A stretch of DNA of 64,000 nt from JACDAN01 sp963802375 (GTDB lineage: Bacteria > Actinomycetota > Thermoleophilia > Gaiellales > Gaiellaceae): positions 46,066-110,065 of the forward strand of contig CAWDIJ010000006.1 of the NCBI GenBank assembly GCA_963802375.1, given 5' to 3'. The translations under genes were made by a program, and so were the position numbers. The notes beneath the pieces are model-generated. The model had not been told where the DNA came from and did not search any database. It worked only from the letters and a program-made list of their open reading frames with translations. Below are positions 16,083 through 24,597 of this stretch, one piece after another; position 1 is the stretch's first letter; each line of letters begins with the position of its first letter.

Positions 16083-17224
16083 GAAAGCGCAGGGACGAGC
16101 CGCTGAAGCCCTTGCTCGAGCGGCTCGTCCGCTACCGCGAGCGAGAGGCGGACCCAGCCAGCCCCGCTGGGCCCGAAGCCCTCGCCCGGCGCAAGCGCGA
16201 TCCGCGCGTCGCTCAGGAGCTTGTCCACCGTGACCCCTTCCGGAAGCTCGAGCCAGACGTAAAAGCTTCCTTCCGAGACCGGCGGCCGTACGCGTGTGGC
16301 CTGCAGCGCGTCCACGACGCGGTCGCGACGCGCCTCGTATCGCGCGACCCGTTCCGTGACTGAGTCCTGAGGCCCGGTGAGCGCAGCGATCCCCGCTTCC
16401 TGGACTGCAGCGAAGATCCCGGCGCGGGCGTGATCCTGGAGCAGGTTGATCCGCTCCACGATCTCGGCGTTGCCGAGCACGAAGCCGAGTCGCCAGCCGG
16501 CCATCCCGTAGGTCTTTGACATCGAGAACATCTCGACGCCCACATCTTTCGCGCCTGGTGTCGCGAGGAAGCTCTGCGGGCTTCGCCCGTCGAAGACGAG
16601 GTCGCCGTAGGCGAAGTCGTGCACGATCGCGGCGCCCGTCTCCCGCGCGAAGTCGACGGCCGACTCGAAGACGCCTTGCGGCGCGGCGGCGGCGCAGGGA
16701 TTCGACGGGTAGTTGAGGTACACGGCCGCGATGTCCTCCCGGGAAACGCCGTCCCAGGCCGGCGCCCAGCCTGTGGCCGGATCGAGCTGGAGAGGGACGA
16801 GCCTCGCGGCGGCCAGCGCCAACCCCGACGGATAGTCGGGGTAGCCGGGGTCGGGGAGGAGTACGGCGCTCTCCCGCTCTGCAAGGACGACCGTGAGCTC
16901 CACGAGCGCCGTCTTCGTGCCGGGGACGACGGCGACCTCGGTGTCGGGGTGGACGTCCACCCCGTAGACCGTCCGGTACCGGTCGGCGATCGCCTCCCGC
17001 AGTGCCGGGAGCCCGCGGAAGGGCGGGTAGCCGTGGGCGCGATCCTCAGCAGCGACCTCCGCCAAGCGCTCGATCACGTGCGGCGGCGGCCCGACCTCGG
17101 GGTTCCCGCGGCCGAGGTCGATCACCGGGAGGCCGTCGGCAGCAGCCGCCCGGGCCACGCTTGCGAGGAGCTGCGTGAAGTACTGCGGCGGGAGCCGGTC
17201 GAGTCTCGCCGGCCTGGGTCGCAC
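16079..17224 (-). CDS. Class I/II PLP-dependent aminotransferase
   Basis: A 381-residue fold-type I aminotransferase. LGRGNPEVGPP and YPPFRGLPALREAI are the family N-terminal motifs. LLPDPGYPDYPSG and VYLNYPSNPCAAA carry substrate and PLP contacts. The Schiff-base lysine is in SMSKTYGMAGWRLGF. Best guess is an aspartate/LL-diaminopimelate or N-succinyl-DAP aminotransferase-type enzyme; the exact substrate cannot be told. GTG 17224 is the start. Confidence 0.85.
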   Translation of the reverse strand: MRPRPARLDRLPPQYFTQLLASVARAAAADGLPVIDLGRGNPEVGPPPHVIERLAEVAAEDRAHGYPPFRGLPALREAIADRYRTVYGVDVHPDTEVAVVPGTKTALVELTVVLAERESAVLLPDPGYPDYPSGLALAAARLVPLQLDPATGWAPAWDGVSREDIAAVYLNYPSNPCAAAAPQGVFESAVDFARETGAAIVHDFAYGDLVFDGRSPQSFLATPGAKDVGVEMFSMSKTYGMAGWRLGFVLGNAEIVERINLLQDHARAGIFAAVQEAGIAALTGPQDSVTERVARYEARRDRVVDALQATRVRPPVSEGSFYVWLELPEGVTVDKLLSDARIALAPGEGFGPSGAGWVRLSLAVADEPLEQGLQRLVPALS

Positions 17225-17233
17225 CGGGCGATC

Positions 17234-17839
17234 TTAGTTCTGCAGCAAGGCTTCGAGGACGAGGTCGTCGAACTCGCCGTCCTCGGCTCTCATGACGAGA
17301 CGGGGGCCGGAACGGGACTCGCGGCTCCCGAAGGAGATCTCCCGCCCGCCGCGCGTCGTGATCGCCAGGCTCACTTCCTCGCCTCCTGCGGGGGCGACGA
17401 ACGACGTGACGTCGACGGCGCTCCAGGCTCCTCGTCGTATCGGTCGCGACGAGGTGAAACGCGGAGACGGATCCGGCGCAGTCGCGTACGTCAGGCGCCG
17501 CTCCCGCCACTCGTTGTCGGCGACGCGACGCACCGCGTAGCTCGCTCGACCGCTGCTTCGGGAATGCAGGAGGAGGGTGACGCTCGCGGCCGGCGATACC
17601 TTCCGCGGAAGTCGGAAGCGTACGAAAGCGATCGTCTCGGGCGACGCGTCGACCCGGAGCGTTCGGTCACGCCCGAAGTTCGCATGGGCGCGCGCCGCCG
17701 TCACGTACGTGTCTGCGACTGGCTTGTAGACGCGGAACTTTTCCTGAGGGCTCGCGGCCGACGCGGAGGAACCCGCAGCGCCGATCGACGCAGCCAGCGC
17801 TACGAGGGTGATCCGAGCAAACGCACGTGAGCTTCCCAT
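17234..17839 (-). CDS. Secreted DNRLRE-domain protein
   Basis: A 201-residue protein with a signal peptide (LVALAASIGAAGSSASA) and one DNRLRE-type beta-sandwich. ADTYVTAARAHANFGRDRTL, VRFRLPRKVSPAASVTLLL, ERRLTYATAPDPSP and VDVTSFVAPAGGEEVSLAIT are the recurring strands of that domain, normally found next to catalytic domains on secreted enzymes or surface proteins. Here it stands alone. A carbohydrate-binding or adhesive role is inferred. Confidence 0.7.
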   Translation of the reverse strand: MGSSRAFARITLVALAASIGAAGSSASAASPQEKFRVYKPVADTYVTAARAHANFGRDRTLRVDASPETIAFVRFRLPRKVSPAASVTLLLHSRSSGRASYAVRRVADNEWRERRLTYATAPDPSPRFTSSRPIRRGAWSAVDVTSFVAPAGGEEVSLAITTRGGREISFGSRESRSGPRLVMRAEDGEFDDLVLEALLQN

Positions 17840-17905
17840 TCGTCACTCGAAGTAGCCCCTAAGCAGGCAAATCCTTACGGACTCGCGATTTCGTCTCCAA
17901 GCGCG

Positions 17906-17933
17906 GCGAACCCCGCCCGGGGGCGGGGTTCGC
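17906..17933. terminator. Strong hairpin terminator downstream of the CBS gene
   Basis: GCGAACCCCGCCC and GGGCGGGGTTCGC form a perfect 13-base stem with a two-base loop. It lies just after the stop of the minus-strand CBS gene (17957) and before the DNRLRE gene start, so it probably ends CBS transcription. Confidence 0.75.
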
Positions 17934-17956
17934 GATCGTTCTCGTGGAGAGGTGCG

Positions 17957-18379
17957 CTACTTCGAGATCTGCTCGACCACCTGGCCGGTCTCGCTGTCGT
18001 CGCCGTGCCGCGCGACATCCGCCTGCGCGAGGACGCCCACGAGGCGGCCGTCCTCCTCGACGACCGGCAGACGCCTCACCTGGTGCTGCGCCATCAGTCG
18101 CAGCGCCTCGTCGAGGCTCTGGGCCGGGTCGATCGTGACGAGGTCGGTCGAAGCGACCTCGCGGACCGTCGTCGACTCGGGGTCGCGCCCCTCCGCGACG
18201 ACGCGGATCGCGATGTCACGGTCGGTGAGGGTGCCGACGAGCCGGTCGCCCTGGACAATCGGCGCTAGGCCGACGTCCTCGTCGCGCATCATCTTCGCCG
18301 CGTAAGTGACGGGCTTCTCGGCGTCGATCGCGCATGGGTTGTTCGTCATCAAGTTGCGGATCTGATGTTCCTGTCCCAT
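17957..18379 (-). CDS. Tandem CBS-domain protein
   Basis: A 140-residue protein consisting of one Bateman pair. The first CBS has PVTYAAKMMRDEDVGLAPIV and RLVGTLTDRDIAIRVVAEG; the second has SLDEALRLMAQHQVRRLPVV and RLVGVLAQADVARHG. The GTLTDRDI and GVLAQADV turns bind the ribose/phosphate of adenine nucleotides in related proteins. ATG 18379 has AAAGGAG upstream. It is likely a stress or energy-charge sensor; its partner is not evident. Confidence 0.85.
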   Translation of the reverse strand: MGQEHQIRNLMTNNPCAIDAEKPVTYAAKMMRDEDVGLAPIVQGDRLVGTLTDRDIAIRVVAEGRDPESTTVREVASTDLVTIDPAQSLDEALRLMAQHQVRRLPVVEEDGRLVGVLAQADVARHGDDSETGQVVEQISK

Positions 18380-18392
18380 GGAACTCCTTTCC

Positions 18393-18515
18393 TCAGTCGG
18401 CCTGCGGCACGTCCTCCGCCGTACCGGTCTCCTCTTCGGGGTCCGGGACCGGGGTGCCTTCGGCCTCGTCGTTTCGGTCGTCCTCTCTGGGGTGCTCCGG
18501 TAGCGTTTCTTCCAT
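18393..18515 (-). CDS. Possible 40-residue acidic protein upstream of the CBS gene
   Basis: MEETLPEHPREDDRNDEAEG and 20 further residues, almost all acidic or polar, no fold expected. GGAAGGA lies eight bases before the ATG and the stop is 13 bases from the CBS start, so an operon with CBS is plausible. Its start codon overlaps the thrS start on the other strand (CATG, 18513-18516), which is awkward; it could be a chance frame. Confidence 0.35.
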   Translation of the reverse strand: MEETLPEHPREDDRNDEAEGTPVPDPEEETGTAEDVPQAD

Positions 18516-20394
18516 GCGTGTGGTCCTTCCCGATTCGTCCGAGCTTGAACTTCCCGAGGGCGCGACTGGGCTCGACGCCGCCGCCGCAATCGGGCCGAAA
18601 CTGGCTGAGCAAGCGGTTCTCGTCCGCTCGAACGGGCGCGTGCAGGACCTGCGCGTTCCGCTCGAGGACGGGCAGCCGATCCAGATCCTGACGACCCGGG
18701 ATACGTCCGATCCTGATGCCCTCGCAGTGTTGCGCCACTCGGCGGCGCACCTGCTCGCCGAGGCCGTCCGCCGGCTCTACCCGGGCGTCAAGATCGCGAT
18801 CGGCCCGCCGATCGAGAGCGGCTTCTACTACGACTTCGAGTTCCCTGAGCCGATCGGCGAGGACGCACTCGAGCGGATCGAGGAGGAGATCCGCCGCGAG
18901 CTCTCCGAGGGCCGTTCCTGGGAGCGGGAGGAGATCCCCCGAGACGAGGCGCGGCAGCGCTTCGAGCAGGAGGGGGAGCCCTTCAAGGTCGAGCTCGTGG
19001 ACACTGCCGAGGGCGACATCTCGCTGTACACGCAAGGCGACTTCACCGACCTCTGCCGCGGGCCGCACCTCCAGGACTCGAAGCCGATCAAGGCGTTGAA
19101 GCTGACCGGTCTCGCGGGCGCCTACTGGCGCGGCGACGAGAAGAACACGCAGTTGACGCGGATCTACGGGACGGCGTTCTACTCCGAGGAGGACCTGAAG
19201 GCGCATCTCGAACGGCTGGAGCAGGCGCGGCAGCGAGACCACAGGCGGCTCGGCGTCCAGCTCGATCTCGTCCACTTCGACGAGCACTCGCCCGGCTCGC
19301 CGCTCTGGCACCCGAAGGGGATGATCCTGTGGCAGGAGCTCGAGAAGATCCGGCAGCGCGAGAACGCGAAACGGGGGTATCTCGAGGTCAAGACGCCCCT
19401 GATCTACAACGAGGAGACCTTCATCACTTCGGGCCACTTCCCCAAGTACGAGGACCTGATGTTCAAGCTCGAGGTGGACGGCCACCGCTGGGCGATGAAG
19501 GCGATGAACTGTCCCGGGCACATGCTCCTCTTCGGCAGTCGGCTGCGGTCCTATCGCGAGCTGCCGCTCCGGTTCGCCGAGCCGGCGCCGCTCCATCGCA
19601 ACGAGATCACCGGCACGCTCCACGGGCTCCTTCGCGTCCGGCATGTCACGCAGGACGACGCCCACATCTTCTGCACCGAGGAGCAGATCCAGGACGAGAT
19701 CGCCGGCGTCGTCGACTATGCGCGCACCCTCTACGAACTGTTCGGGATGTCGGCGTCGGCGGAGCTCGCGACCCGCCCGGAGAACAGGATCGGCAGCGAC
19801 GAGCAGTGGGACATGACGGAGGCGGCCCTCGAGGAGGCGCTGAAGCTGAACGAGATCCCGTACACGGTCTCCGAGGGCGAAGGCGCGTTCTACGGGCCCA
19901 AGATCGACCTCTTCATGGACGACGCGCTCGGCCGCAAGTGGCAGATGGGGACGATCCAGCTCGACTCGCAGATGCCGTCGCGCTTCGGGCTCAAGTACGT
20001 CGGTCCGGACAACGCCGAGCACGACCTCTACGTCGTCCACCGGGCGCTCTACGGCTCTTTCGAGCGCTTCCTCGGCATCGTGATCGAGCACTACGGCGGG
20101 GCGTTCCCGCTCTGGCTCGCCCCGGTCCAGATCCGGATCATCCCGGTGGGCGAGGACCATCGGGAGGCGGCCCGGGCGCTGGCTGACAAGCTGTCGCAGT
20201 TCCGTGTCGAGGTCGACGACTCGGACGAGACCGTCGGCAAGCGGATCCGGAACGCCGAGGTCGAGAAGATCCCGTACACGATCGTCTACGGCGACCGCGA
20301 GTCGGATGATTCGCTCGCGGTGCGAGAGCGGGGCGGGGAGCAATCGACACGAAGTCTCGACGATTTGGTGCAAGAACTGGCTGCTAGTCTGTGA
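18514..20394 (+). CDS. thrS: Threonyl-tRNA synthetase
   Basis: A 626-residue class II synthetase charging tRNA-Thr. In order: a TGS domain (MRVVLPDSSELELPEGAT, 1-60); the second additional editing-type domain (RHSAAHLLAEAVRRLYPG and YYDFEFPEPI); the catalytic core with zinc ligands in MNCPGHM, RHVTQDDAHIFC and VVHRALYGSFERF; and the anticodon-binding domain (RIIPVGEDHREAARALADKL). Length is normal (about 640). It is followed by the infC operon leader, a common bacterial order. Confidence 0.97.
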   Translation: MRVVLPDSSELELPEGATGLDAAAAIGPKLAEQAVLVRSNGRVQDLRVPLEDGQPIQILTTRDTSDPDALAVLRHSAAHLLAEAVRRLYPGVKIAIGPPIESGFYYDFEFPEPIGEDALERIEEEIRRELSEGRSWEREEIPRDEARQRFEQEGEPFKVELVDTAEGDISLYTQGDFTDLCRGPHLQDSKPIKALKLTGLAGAYWRGDEKNTQLTRIYGTAFYSEEDLKAHLERLEQARQRDHRRLGVQLDLVHFDEHSPGSPLWHPKGMILWQELEKIRQRENAKRGYLEVKTPLIYNEETFITSGHFPKYEDLMFKLEVDGHRWAMKAMNCPGHMLLFGSRLRSYRELPLRFAEPAPLHRNEITGTLHGLLRVRHVTQDDAHIFCTEEQIQDEIAGVVDYARTLYELFGMSASAELATRPENRIGSDEQWDMTEAALEEALKLNEIPYTVSEGEGAFYGPKIDLFMDDALGRKWQMGTIQLDSQMPSRFGLKYVGPDNAEHDLYVVHRALYGSFERFLGIVIEHYGGAFPLWLAPVQIRIIPVGEDHREAARALADKLSQFRVEVDDSDETVGKRIRNAEVEKIPYTIVYGDRESDDSLAVRERGGEQSTRSLDDLVQELAASL

Positions 20395-20484
20395 GCCTGC
20401 AAGCAGGGGCGCAGCTACTTTCCCTCACCTTCAGCGGCGCGGAGACGCGAAGCGGGAGGTTCAAGCGAGGCGAGGATGGAAGCG

Positions 20485-20507
20485 AAGCCGCTGCGTGCAG
20501 CGGTTTT
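20485..20507 (+). terminator. Terminator/attenuator in the infC leader
   Basis: AAGCCGCTGC and GCAGCGGTTT around a two-base loop, ending TTTT, in the 154-base gap between thrS and infC and just upstream of an AAGGAGGAG ribosome site. It can act as the thrS terminator or as an attenuator in the infC-rpmI-rplT leader, where L20 autoregulation is known in other bacteria. Confidence 0.55.
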
Positions 20508-20548
20508 GTCGTTGAGAAGGAGGAGCAGAAGAGCTTGGTGAAGAGCCT

Positions 20549-21280
20549 TTGAGGCCACGGCGGTTCGCCAGACCGGAGCAGCCACCGCCCGAACCCCAGA
20601 CGAGGATCAACGAGCGGATCCGCGTCCCCCAGGTTCGGCTGATCGACGAGGACGGCGCCCAGGTCGGGATCAAGGACACGAACGAGGCGCTCGACTACGC
20701 CTACGGCAAGAACCTCGACCTCGTCGAGGTGGCGCCGCAGGCCCAGCCTCCGGTCGTCCGGGTCATGGACTACGGGAAGTACCGGTACCAGGAAGAGCAG
20801 AAAGCCAAGCAAGCTCGCAAGCACCAGTCCCAGGTTCACGTCAAGGAGATCAAGCTCAGGCCGAAGATCGCTGTCCAGGACTACGAGACCAAGAAGGGCC
20901 ATGTCGTCCGGTTTCTCAACCAGCGCGCCAAGGTCAAGGTCACGATCATGTTCCGCGGGCGGGAGACCACCCATCCGGAGCGGGGCCGTGACCTGCTGAT
21001 GCGGCTGGCGGAGGACGTCAAGGAGATCGGACTGGTGGAGTCGCCGCCGCTCCTCGACGGGCGGAACATGGTCATGGTTCTCGGGCCGACGAAGAACGCA
21101 GGAGTTTCCAGAGATGCCAAAGCAGAAGACACACAGACTCGCGAAGAAGAAGTTCAAGGTGACCGGAACCGGCAAGATCCTGCGCCGCCGGCGCCACCGG
21201 ACCACGCCTCCGGGCCACCTGATCAAGAGCCGCCCGGGGAAGCGGAAGCGCGGGCGGCAGGGCAAGCTGGTCGCGTCTAG
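20549..21280 (+). CDS. infC: Translation initiation factor IF-3, with an extension read through rpmI
   Basis: IF-3N (IRVPQVRLIDEDGAQVGI, YGKNLDLVEVAPQAQPPVV) and IF-3C (EIKLRPKIAVQDYETKKGHV, KVTIMFRGRE, LLDGRNMVMVLGPTK) are complete by about residue 187. The frame then stays open for another 56 residues, reading most of rpmI out of frame (Pro/Ala/Glu-rich, ends AAGQAGRV). IF-3 is normally about 170-200 residues, so the tail is odd. The TTG at 20549 is the only usual start codon available, 24 bases from the ribosome site; a rare codon start, typical for infC, is possible. Confidence 0.9.
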   Translation: MRPRRFARPEQPPPEPQTRINERIRVPQVRLIDEDGAQVGIKDTNEALDYAYGKNLDLVEVAPQAQPPVVRVMDYGKYRYQEEQKAKQARKHQSQVHVKEIKLRPKIAVQDYETKKGHVVRFLNQRAKVKVTIMFRGRETTHPERGRDLLMRLAEDVKEIGLVESPPLLDGRNMVMVLGPTKNAGVSRDAKAEDTQTREEEVQGDRNRQDPAPPAPPDHASGPPDQEPPGEAEARAAGQAGRV

Positions 21281-21320
21281 CGACCTGAAGGCCGTGAAGA
21301 AGCTGCTAGGGAGGGGCTGA
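21114..21320 (+). CDS. rpmI: 50S ribosomal protein L35
   Basis: A 68-residue, strongly basic protein with the L35 signature (MPKQKTHRLAKKKFKVTGTG, KILRRRRHRTTPPGHL). GCAGGAG lies ahead of the ATG. It lies largely inside the 3' part of the infC frame, offset by one base, which is exceptional. Confidence 0.95.
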   Translation: MPKQKTHRLAKKKFKVTGTGKILRRRRHRTTPPGHLIKSRPGKRKRGRQGKLVASSDLKAVKKLLGRG

Positions 21321-21322
21321 AA

Positions 21323-21685
21323 ATGCCGCGCGTCAAGCGGTCAGTTGCCGCGCGCAAGAAGCGCCGCAAGGTGCTGGAGCAGGCCAAGGGGTACGTCGGG
21401 ATCAAGCACTCGACCTACCGCGCCGCCAAGGAGCAGGTCGAGCACTCGCTCAAGTACGCCTATCGCGACCGGAAGGCGCGCAAGCGTGACATGCGGCGCC
21501 TCTGGATCATCCGGATCAACGCCGCCGCCCGCGGCCATGGGCTCTCCTACAACCAGTTCATCGCGGGCTGCAGGCAGGCGGGGATCGAGCTCGACCGCAA
21601 GGTTCTCGCCGAGATCGCCGTGGTCGACCCCGAGGCGTTCGGGAAGATCGCCGAGCAGGCGAAGACCGCGCTCAACAAGAGCTGA
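21323..21685 (+). CDS. rplT: 50S ribosomal protein L20
   Basis: A 120-residue protein of usual length: MPRVKRSVAARKKRRKVLEQ, AKGYVGIKHSTYRAAKEQ, and the globular half LWIIRINAAARGHGLSYNQF. It starts two bases after the rpmI stop. In many bacteria L20 represses its own operon by binding the infC/rpmI mRNA. Confidence 0.97.
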   Translation: MPRVKRSVAARKKRRKVLEQAKGYVGIKHSTYRAAKEQVEHSLKYAYRDRKARKRDMRRLWIIRINAAARGHGLSYNQFIAGCRQAGIELDRKVLAEIAVVDPEAFGKIAEQAKTALNKS

Positions 21686-22662
21686 CCGCCGGGCTCGAGC
21701 AGGCTTTTCTCCACCAGGCGGAGCAGTGCGAGCGCAGCGGCTCGCCGCTCTACGCCGGGATGTGCCGTCGGCTCGCCGGGGAACCCGCGGTGCGCGAGAT
21801 CGTCGAGGACAGCCGCTGGGACCGTCCGCTCCAGCTCCTCGGCGGCCTGCACTATCTCGCGCTCAGCGAAGGGCTCGACCCCTGGGCGGACCCGGTTGCG
21901 GTGCTCGAGGAGCGGCGGGATTGGCTTCGGGGCTTCCTCCGTGAGCGACGCGTCCAGACGAACGAGGTCCAGCGCAGTTGGGTGCTCCTTCCGAGCTTCC
22001 TCGAGATCACGCGGCTGGCGGACGTCGAGACGATCGATCTGCTCGAGCTCGGCTCGAGCGCCGGCCTGAACCTCCTCTGGGACCGGTACCGCTACCGGTA
22101 CGCCCAGGGGACATGGGGCACCGAAGACTCAGCGCTCACGTTGTCCGGCGAGGAGCGCAGCCAAGTGCCCCGCGAGCTGCTCCGCCGGCAGCCACGGGTG
22201 CGGCACCGGCGGGGCATCGACATCTCACCGATCGACCTGACTCGACCCGACGACACGCTCCTGCTGAAGTCGTTCGTCTGGGCGGATCAAACCGCCAGGC
22301 TCGAGCGGCTCGACCATGCCGTCGAGACGCTGCGCTCGGACCCGCCCGACCTCGAGCGCGGCGACGTCGTGGAGCGCCTGCCGGCGCTGCTCGCGGCTAG
22401 GCAGCTCGGCGCCCTGACGGTCGTCTTCGCGACGGCGATCATCGGCTATCTCGGCAAGGAAGGCCACGACCGGATCGTCGCCGCGCTCGAAGACGCCGGC
22501 CGCCAGTTTCCGCTCGCCTACCTCTGGACCGCCCGGCCAAGGGAGGACGAGCACGGCTACTGGGGGATCTGGGCGCGCCTCCTTCCCGACGGCGAAGACC
22601 TCTTGCTGGCCCACGCAGGCTTCCACGGGCAGTGGCTCGAGTGGCTCGGTGTGCCCGAGTGA
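21682..22662 (+). CDS. DUF2332 family protein
   Basis: About 326 residues. Conserved DUF2332 landmarks are FLHQAEQCERSGSPLYAGMC, LGGLHYLALSEGLDPWADP, IDLLELGSSAGLNLLWDRYR and VVFATAIIGYLG. The LELGSSAGLNL motif is methyltransferase-like, but no reaction is established for the family. The first ATG is at 21760, yet family-like sequence begins 26 codons earlier. The only start-like codon there is CTG 21682, overlapping the rplT stop (CTGA), so I take that start with reservation. Confidence 0.75.
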   Translation: MTAGLEQAFLHQAEQCERSGSPLYAGMCRRLAGEPAVREIVEDSRWDRPLQLLGGLHYLALSEGLDPWADPVAVLEERRDWLRGFLRERRVQTNEVQRSWVLLPSFLEITRLADVETIDLLELGSSAGLNLLWDRYRYRYAQGTWGTEDSALTLSGEERSQVPRELLRRQPRVRHRRGIDISPIDLTRPDDTLLLKSFVWADQTARLERLDHAVETLRSDPPDLERGDVVERLPALLAARQLGALTVVFATAIIGYLGKEGHDRIVAALEDAGRQFPLAYLWTARPREDEHGYWGIWARLLPDGEDLLLAHAGFHGQWLEWLGVPE

Positions 22663-23381
22663 TCTCCTCGCCGTCGAACCCCCGGCTCCGGCTCGTCCGC
22701 CGACTGGCGTCCCGGCCGCAGCGCGACCGCACGGGACTGTTCAGTTGTGAGGGCGAAGATCTCGTCCAGGCGGCGCTCGCGGCCGGGATCGAGCCTGTTC
22801 ATCTCCTGGTCGATGCCGAGCGGCCGGTGGAGGGACTGCCCGGCGGGGAACTCGTCGAGTCGCGCCTCCTCGCCGAAGTCTCGACGCTCGGCCACCCGCC
22901 AAGGGTGATCGGCGTCTTTCGCCGTGAAGATCTTCCTCGTCTGGATACACGCACTTCACCTCCTGTCGGTCTCGCGCTCTGGAAGGTTGCCGATCCCGGC
23001 AACATCGGCACACTACTGCGGGCGGCGGACGGACTCGGCCCCGCCTTCCTCGCGCTCTCCCCGGGATGCGCGGATCCGACCGGGCCGAAGGCGCTTCGTG
23101 CGTCGTCCGGGTCGGTTTTCCGAGTGCCGACTGAGGCCTTCGACGAGGCTCCGGGCCGACGCGTTGCGCTCGTCGCGCACGGCGGGAATCCGCTCCACGA
23201 GCTGGTTATGGACAGAGAGACGACCTTCGTGCTCGGCGCTGAGCGGGAAGGCCTCCCGGACGATGTCGTGGCCGACTGTGACGAGATTGCAACGATTCCG
23301 CTCGAGCCCGGCGCGGAGTCGCTCAACGTCGGAGTCGCCGGCGCTCTCGCGCTCTACGAGTGGCGCCGACGCCGCAGCTAG
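22659..23381 (+). CDS. SpoU/TrmH-family RNA 2'-O-methyltransferase
   Basis: A 240-residue protein. An N-terminal substrate-binding domain (VISSPSNPRLRLVRRLASRP, LFSCEGEDLVQAAL) precedes the SPOUT knot domain. The knot has ALWKVADPGNIGTLLRAADG, FVLGAEREGLPDDV and IPLEPGAESLNVGVAGALAL, i.e. motifs 1-3 that bind SAM and the 2'-hydroxyl. GTG 22659 overlaps the DUF2332 stop. An rRNA methylase between rplT and pheS is a widespread arrangement. Confidence 0.9.
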   Translation: MISSPSNPRLRLVRRLASRPQRDRTGLFSCEGEDLVQAALAAGIEPVHLLVDAERPVEGLPGGELVESRLLAEVSTLGHPPRVIGVFRREDLPRLDTRTSPPVGLALWKVADPGNIGTLLRAADGLGPAFLALSPGCADPTGPKALRASSGSVFRVPTEAFDEAPGRRVALVAHGGNPLHELVMDRETTFVLGAEREGLPDDVVADCDEIATIPLEPGAESLNVGVAGALALYEWRRRRS

Positions 23382-23391
23382 GCTCTCAGCG

Positions 23392-23811
23392 ATGGCGCGC
23401 GTTGCCGGATTGTGGACGTCGCCGGCCAAAGGCAGCGGCCGGATGGATGCACGCGACCGCGTTCAGGCGGTCGAGGAGCATGGTCTCGAGGGCTGCGCGC
23501 ATGCCCGAGCCGGAACGAAGCGGCAGGTCCTGTTCGCGTCGGCCGAGCACCTAGATGCCGTCGGTGTCGAGTACGGCCGCATCCGCGAGAACTTCACGAT
23601 CGAGGGCGACGACGTCCACACCTGGCCCGTGGGACAGCGGCTGCGGGTCGGCGGCGCCGAGTTCGAGATCACGATGGTCTGCGACCCGTGCTCACGGATG
23701 GACGAGATCCGTCCGGGCCTTCAGCAGGAGCTGGACGGCAGACGCGGCATGCTTGCCCGGGTCGTGCAGAGCGGCGAAGTCTCCAGCGGCGACGAGGTCG
23801 AGCTGCTCTAG
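23392..23811 (+). CDS. MOSC-domain protein
   Basis: A 139-residue stand-alone MOSC barrel. It shows VAGLWTSPAKGSGRMDARDR, LEGCAHARAGTKRQVLFAS, NFTIEGDDVHTWPVGQRLRV, and the cysteine-bearing MVCDPCSRMDEIRPGL, which in MOSC proteins of molybdenum-cofactor sulfurases handles sulfur or cofactor binding. The precise role of small MOSC proteins is unknown. Its TAG is the first bases of a 61-bp palindromic repeat. Confidence 0.8.
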   Translation: MARVAGLWTSPAKGSGRMDARDRVQAVEEHGLEGCAHARAGTKRQVLFASAEHLDAVGVEYGRIRENFTIEGDDVHTWPVGQRLRVGGAEFEITMVCDPCSRMDEIRPGLQQELDGRRGMLARVVQSGEVSSGDEVELL

Positions 23812-23870
23812 GAGGGTTTGGCGGAGTAGCGCGGCCTGGCGGCACAGCCGGTATTTCGCCAAACCCTCCT
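23810..23870. repeat. 61-bp palindromic repeat between convergent genes (copy 1)
   Basis: Perfect 14-base arms AGGAGGGTTTGGCG (23810-23823) and CGCCAAACCCTCCT (23857-23870) flank an interior containing GCCTGGCGGCACAGCCG (23834-23850). Both arms overlap the TAG stop codons of the convergent genes. A second copy at 47011-47075 shares arms and interior. It probably serves as a bidirectional terminator, but the conserved interior suggests a dispersed repeat family. Confidence 0.8.
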
Positions 23871-24597
23871 AATCCCAGCGCCGCGCGACGAAGATCATGT
23901 CCTCGTGCTGCCGGTACGGCCGGTAGTCGAACCAGCCGAAGACGCGCTCGACCTCGAAGCCGGCCTTGGCGAGCGTCGTGCGCCACTCGTCGGCGCTGAT
24001 CCACGCGAGCCGCATCGTCGACTCCCCGCTCTCGCCGCGAACAGACAAGGTCAGCGTCCGGTCCTGCTCGTTCCAGTCGGCGCGCTCGAAGATGCCGGGC
24101 TCGCGCTCGATCCAGCGCCCGTGCGTTTCCTCGATGTCGTCGTGGCGGGGGGCGAAGACGTCGAAGATGAACCGGCCGCCCGGAAGCAGAAGCTCACGAG
24201 CGGCCCGCAACGCGGCGAGGCGCGCCGCTGCGTCGCGTATGTGCAGGTACGACCGGAACGGACAGGTGACGAGCGCGACGCGCTCGGTGACCGGCGGGTC
24301 CGCGATGTCGCCGAGGCGCAGGTCGAGCAGCTCGCCGACGCCGGCTTCCTGGGCATGACGGCGGCAGACCTCGAGCATCCCGGCGGACGAGTCGACGCCG
24401 ATCACGGGAATCCCGGCGGCCGCGGTGGGCACAGCGATCCTGCCGGTGCCCACACCGAGCTCGACGACCGGCCCGCCGGCCTTGCGCGCCTCTGCGACGT
24501 AGAACGGCACGTCCTCGGTCACGCTCAGCGACCACGGGTCGTAAAGCTCCGCGATCGCGTCGTAGACGCTCGCGCCTAAAGCTTCCGGGCGACCCAT
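23869..24597 (-). CDS. Class I SAM-dependent methyltransferase
   Basis: A 242-residue protein. Motif I is VVELGVGTGRIAVPTAAAG, the acidic loop is VIGVDSSAGML and motif IV is ALVTCPFRSYLHIRD. The C-terminal part WISADEWRTTLAKAGFEVER continues to WFDYRPY. It is a tandem paralogue of the gene immediately upstream (same VTEDVPFYV start and GWFD ending) and overlaps it by 22 bases. Substrate unknown. Confidence 0.85.
   Translation of the reverse strand: MGRPEALGASVYDAIAELYDPWSLSVTEDVPFYVAEARKAGGPVVELGVGTGRIAVPTAAAGIPVIGVDSSAGMLEVCRRHAQEAGVGELLDLRLGDIADPPVTERVALVTCPFRSYLHIRDAAARLAALRAARELLLPGGRFIFDVFAPRHDDIEETHGRWIEREPGIFERADWNEQDRTLTLSVRGESGESTMRLAWISADEWRTTLAKAGFEVERVFGWFDYRPYRQHEDMIFVARRWD

Noticed and set aside
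18349..20373. A 674-residue open frame on the minus strand, antisense to thrS
   Set aside because: Arg/Leu/Asp/Val-rich mirror of a well-conserved gene; long antisense frames are normal in very G+C-rich DNA.
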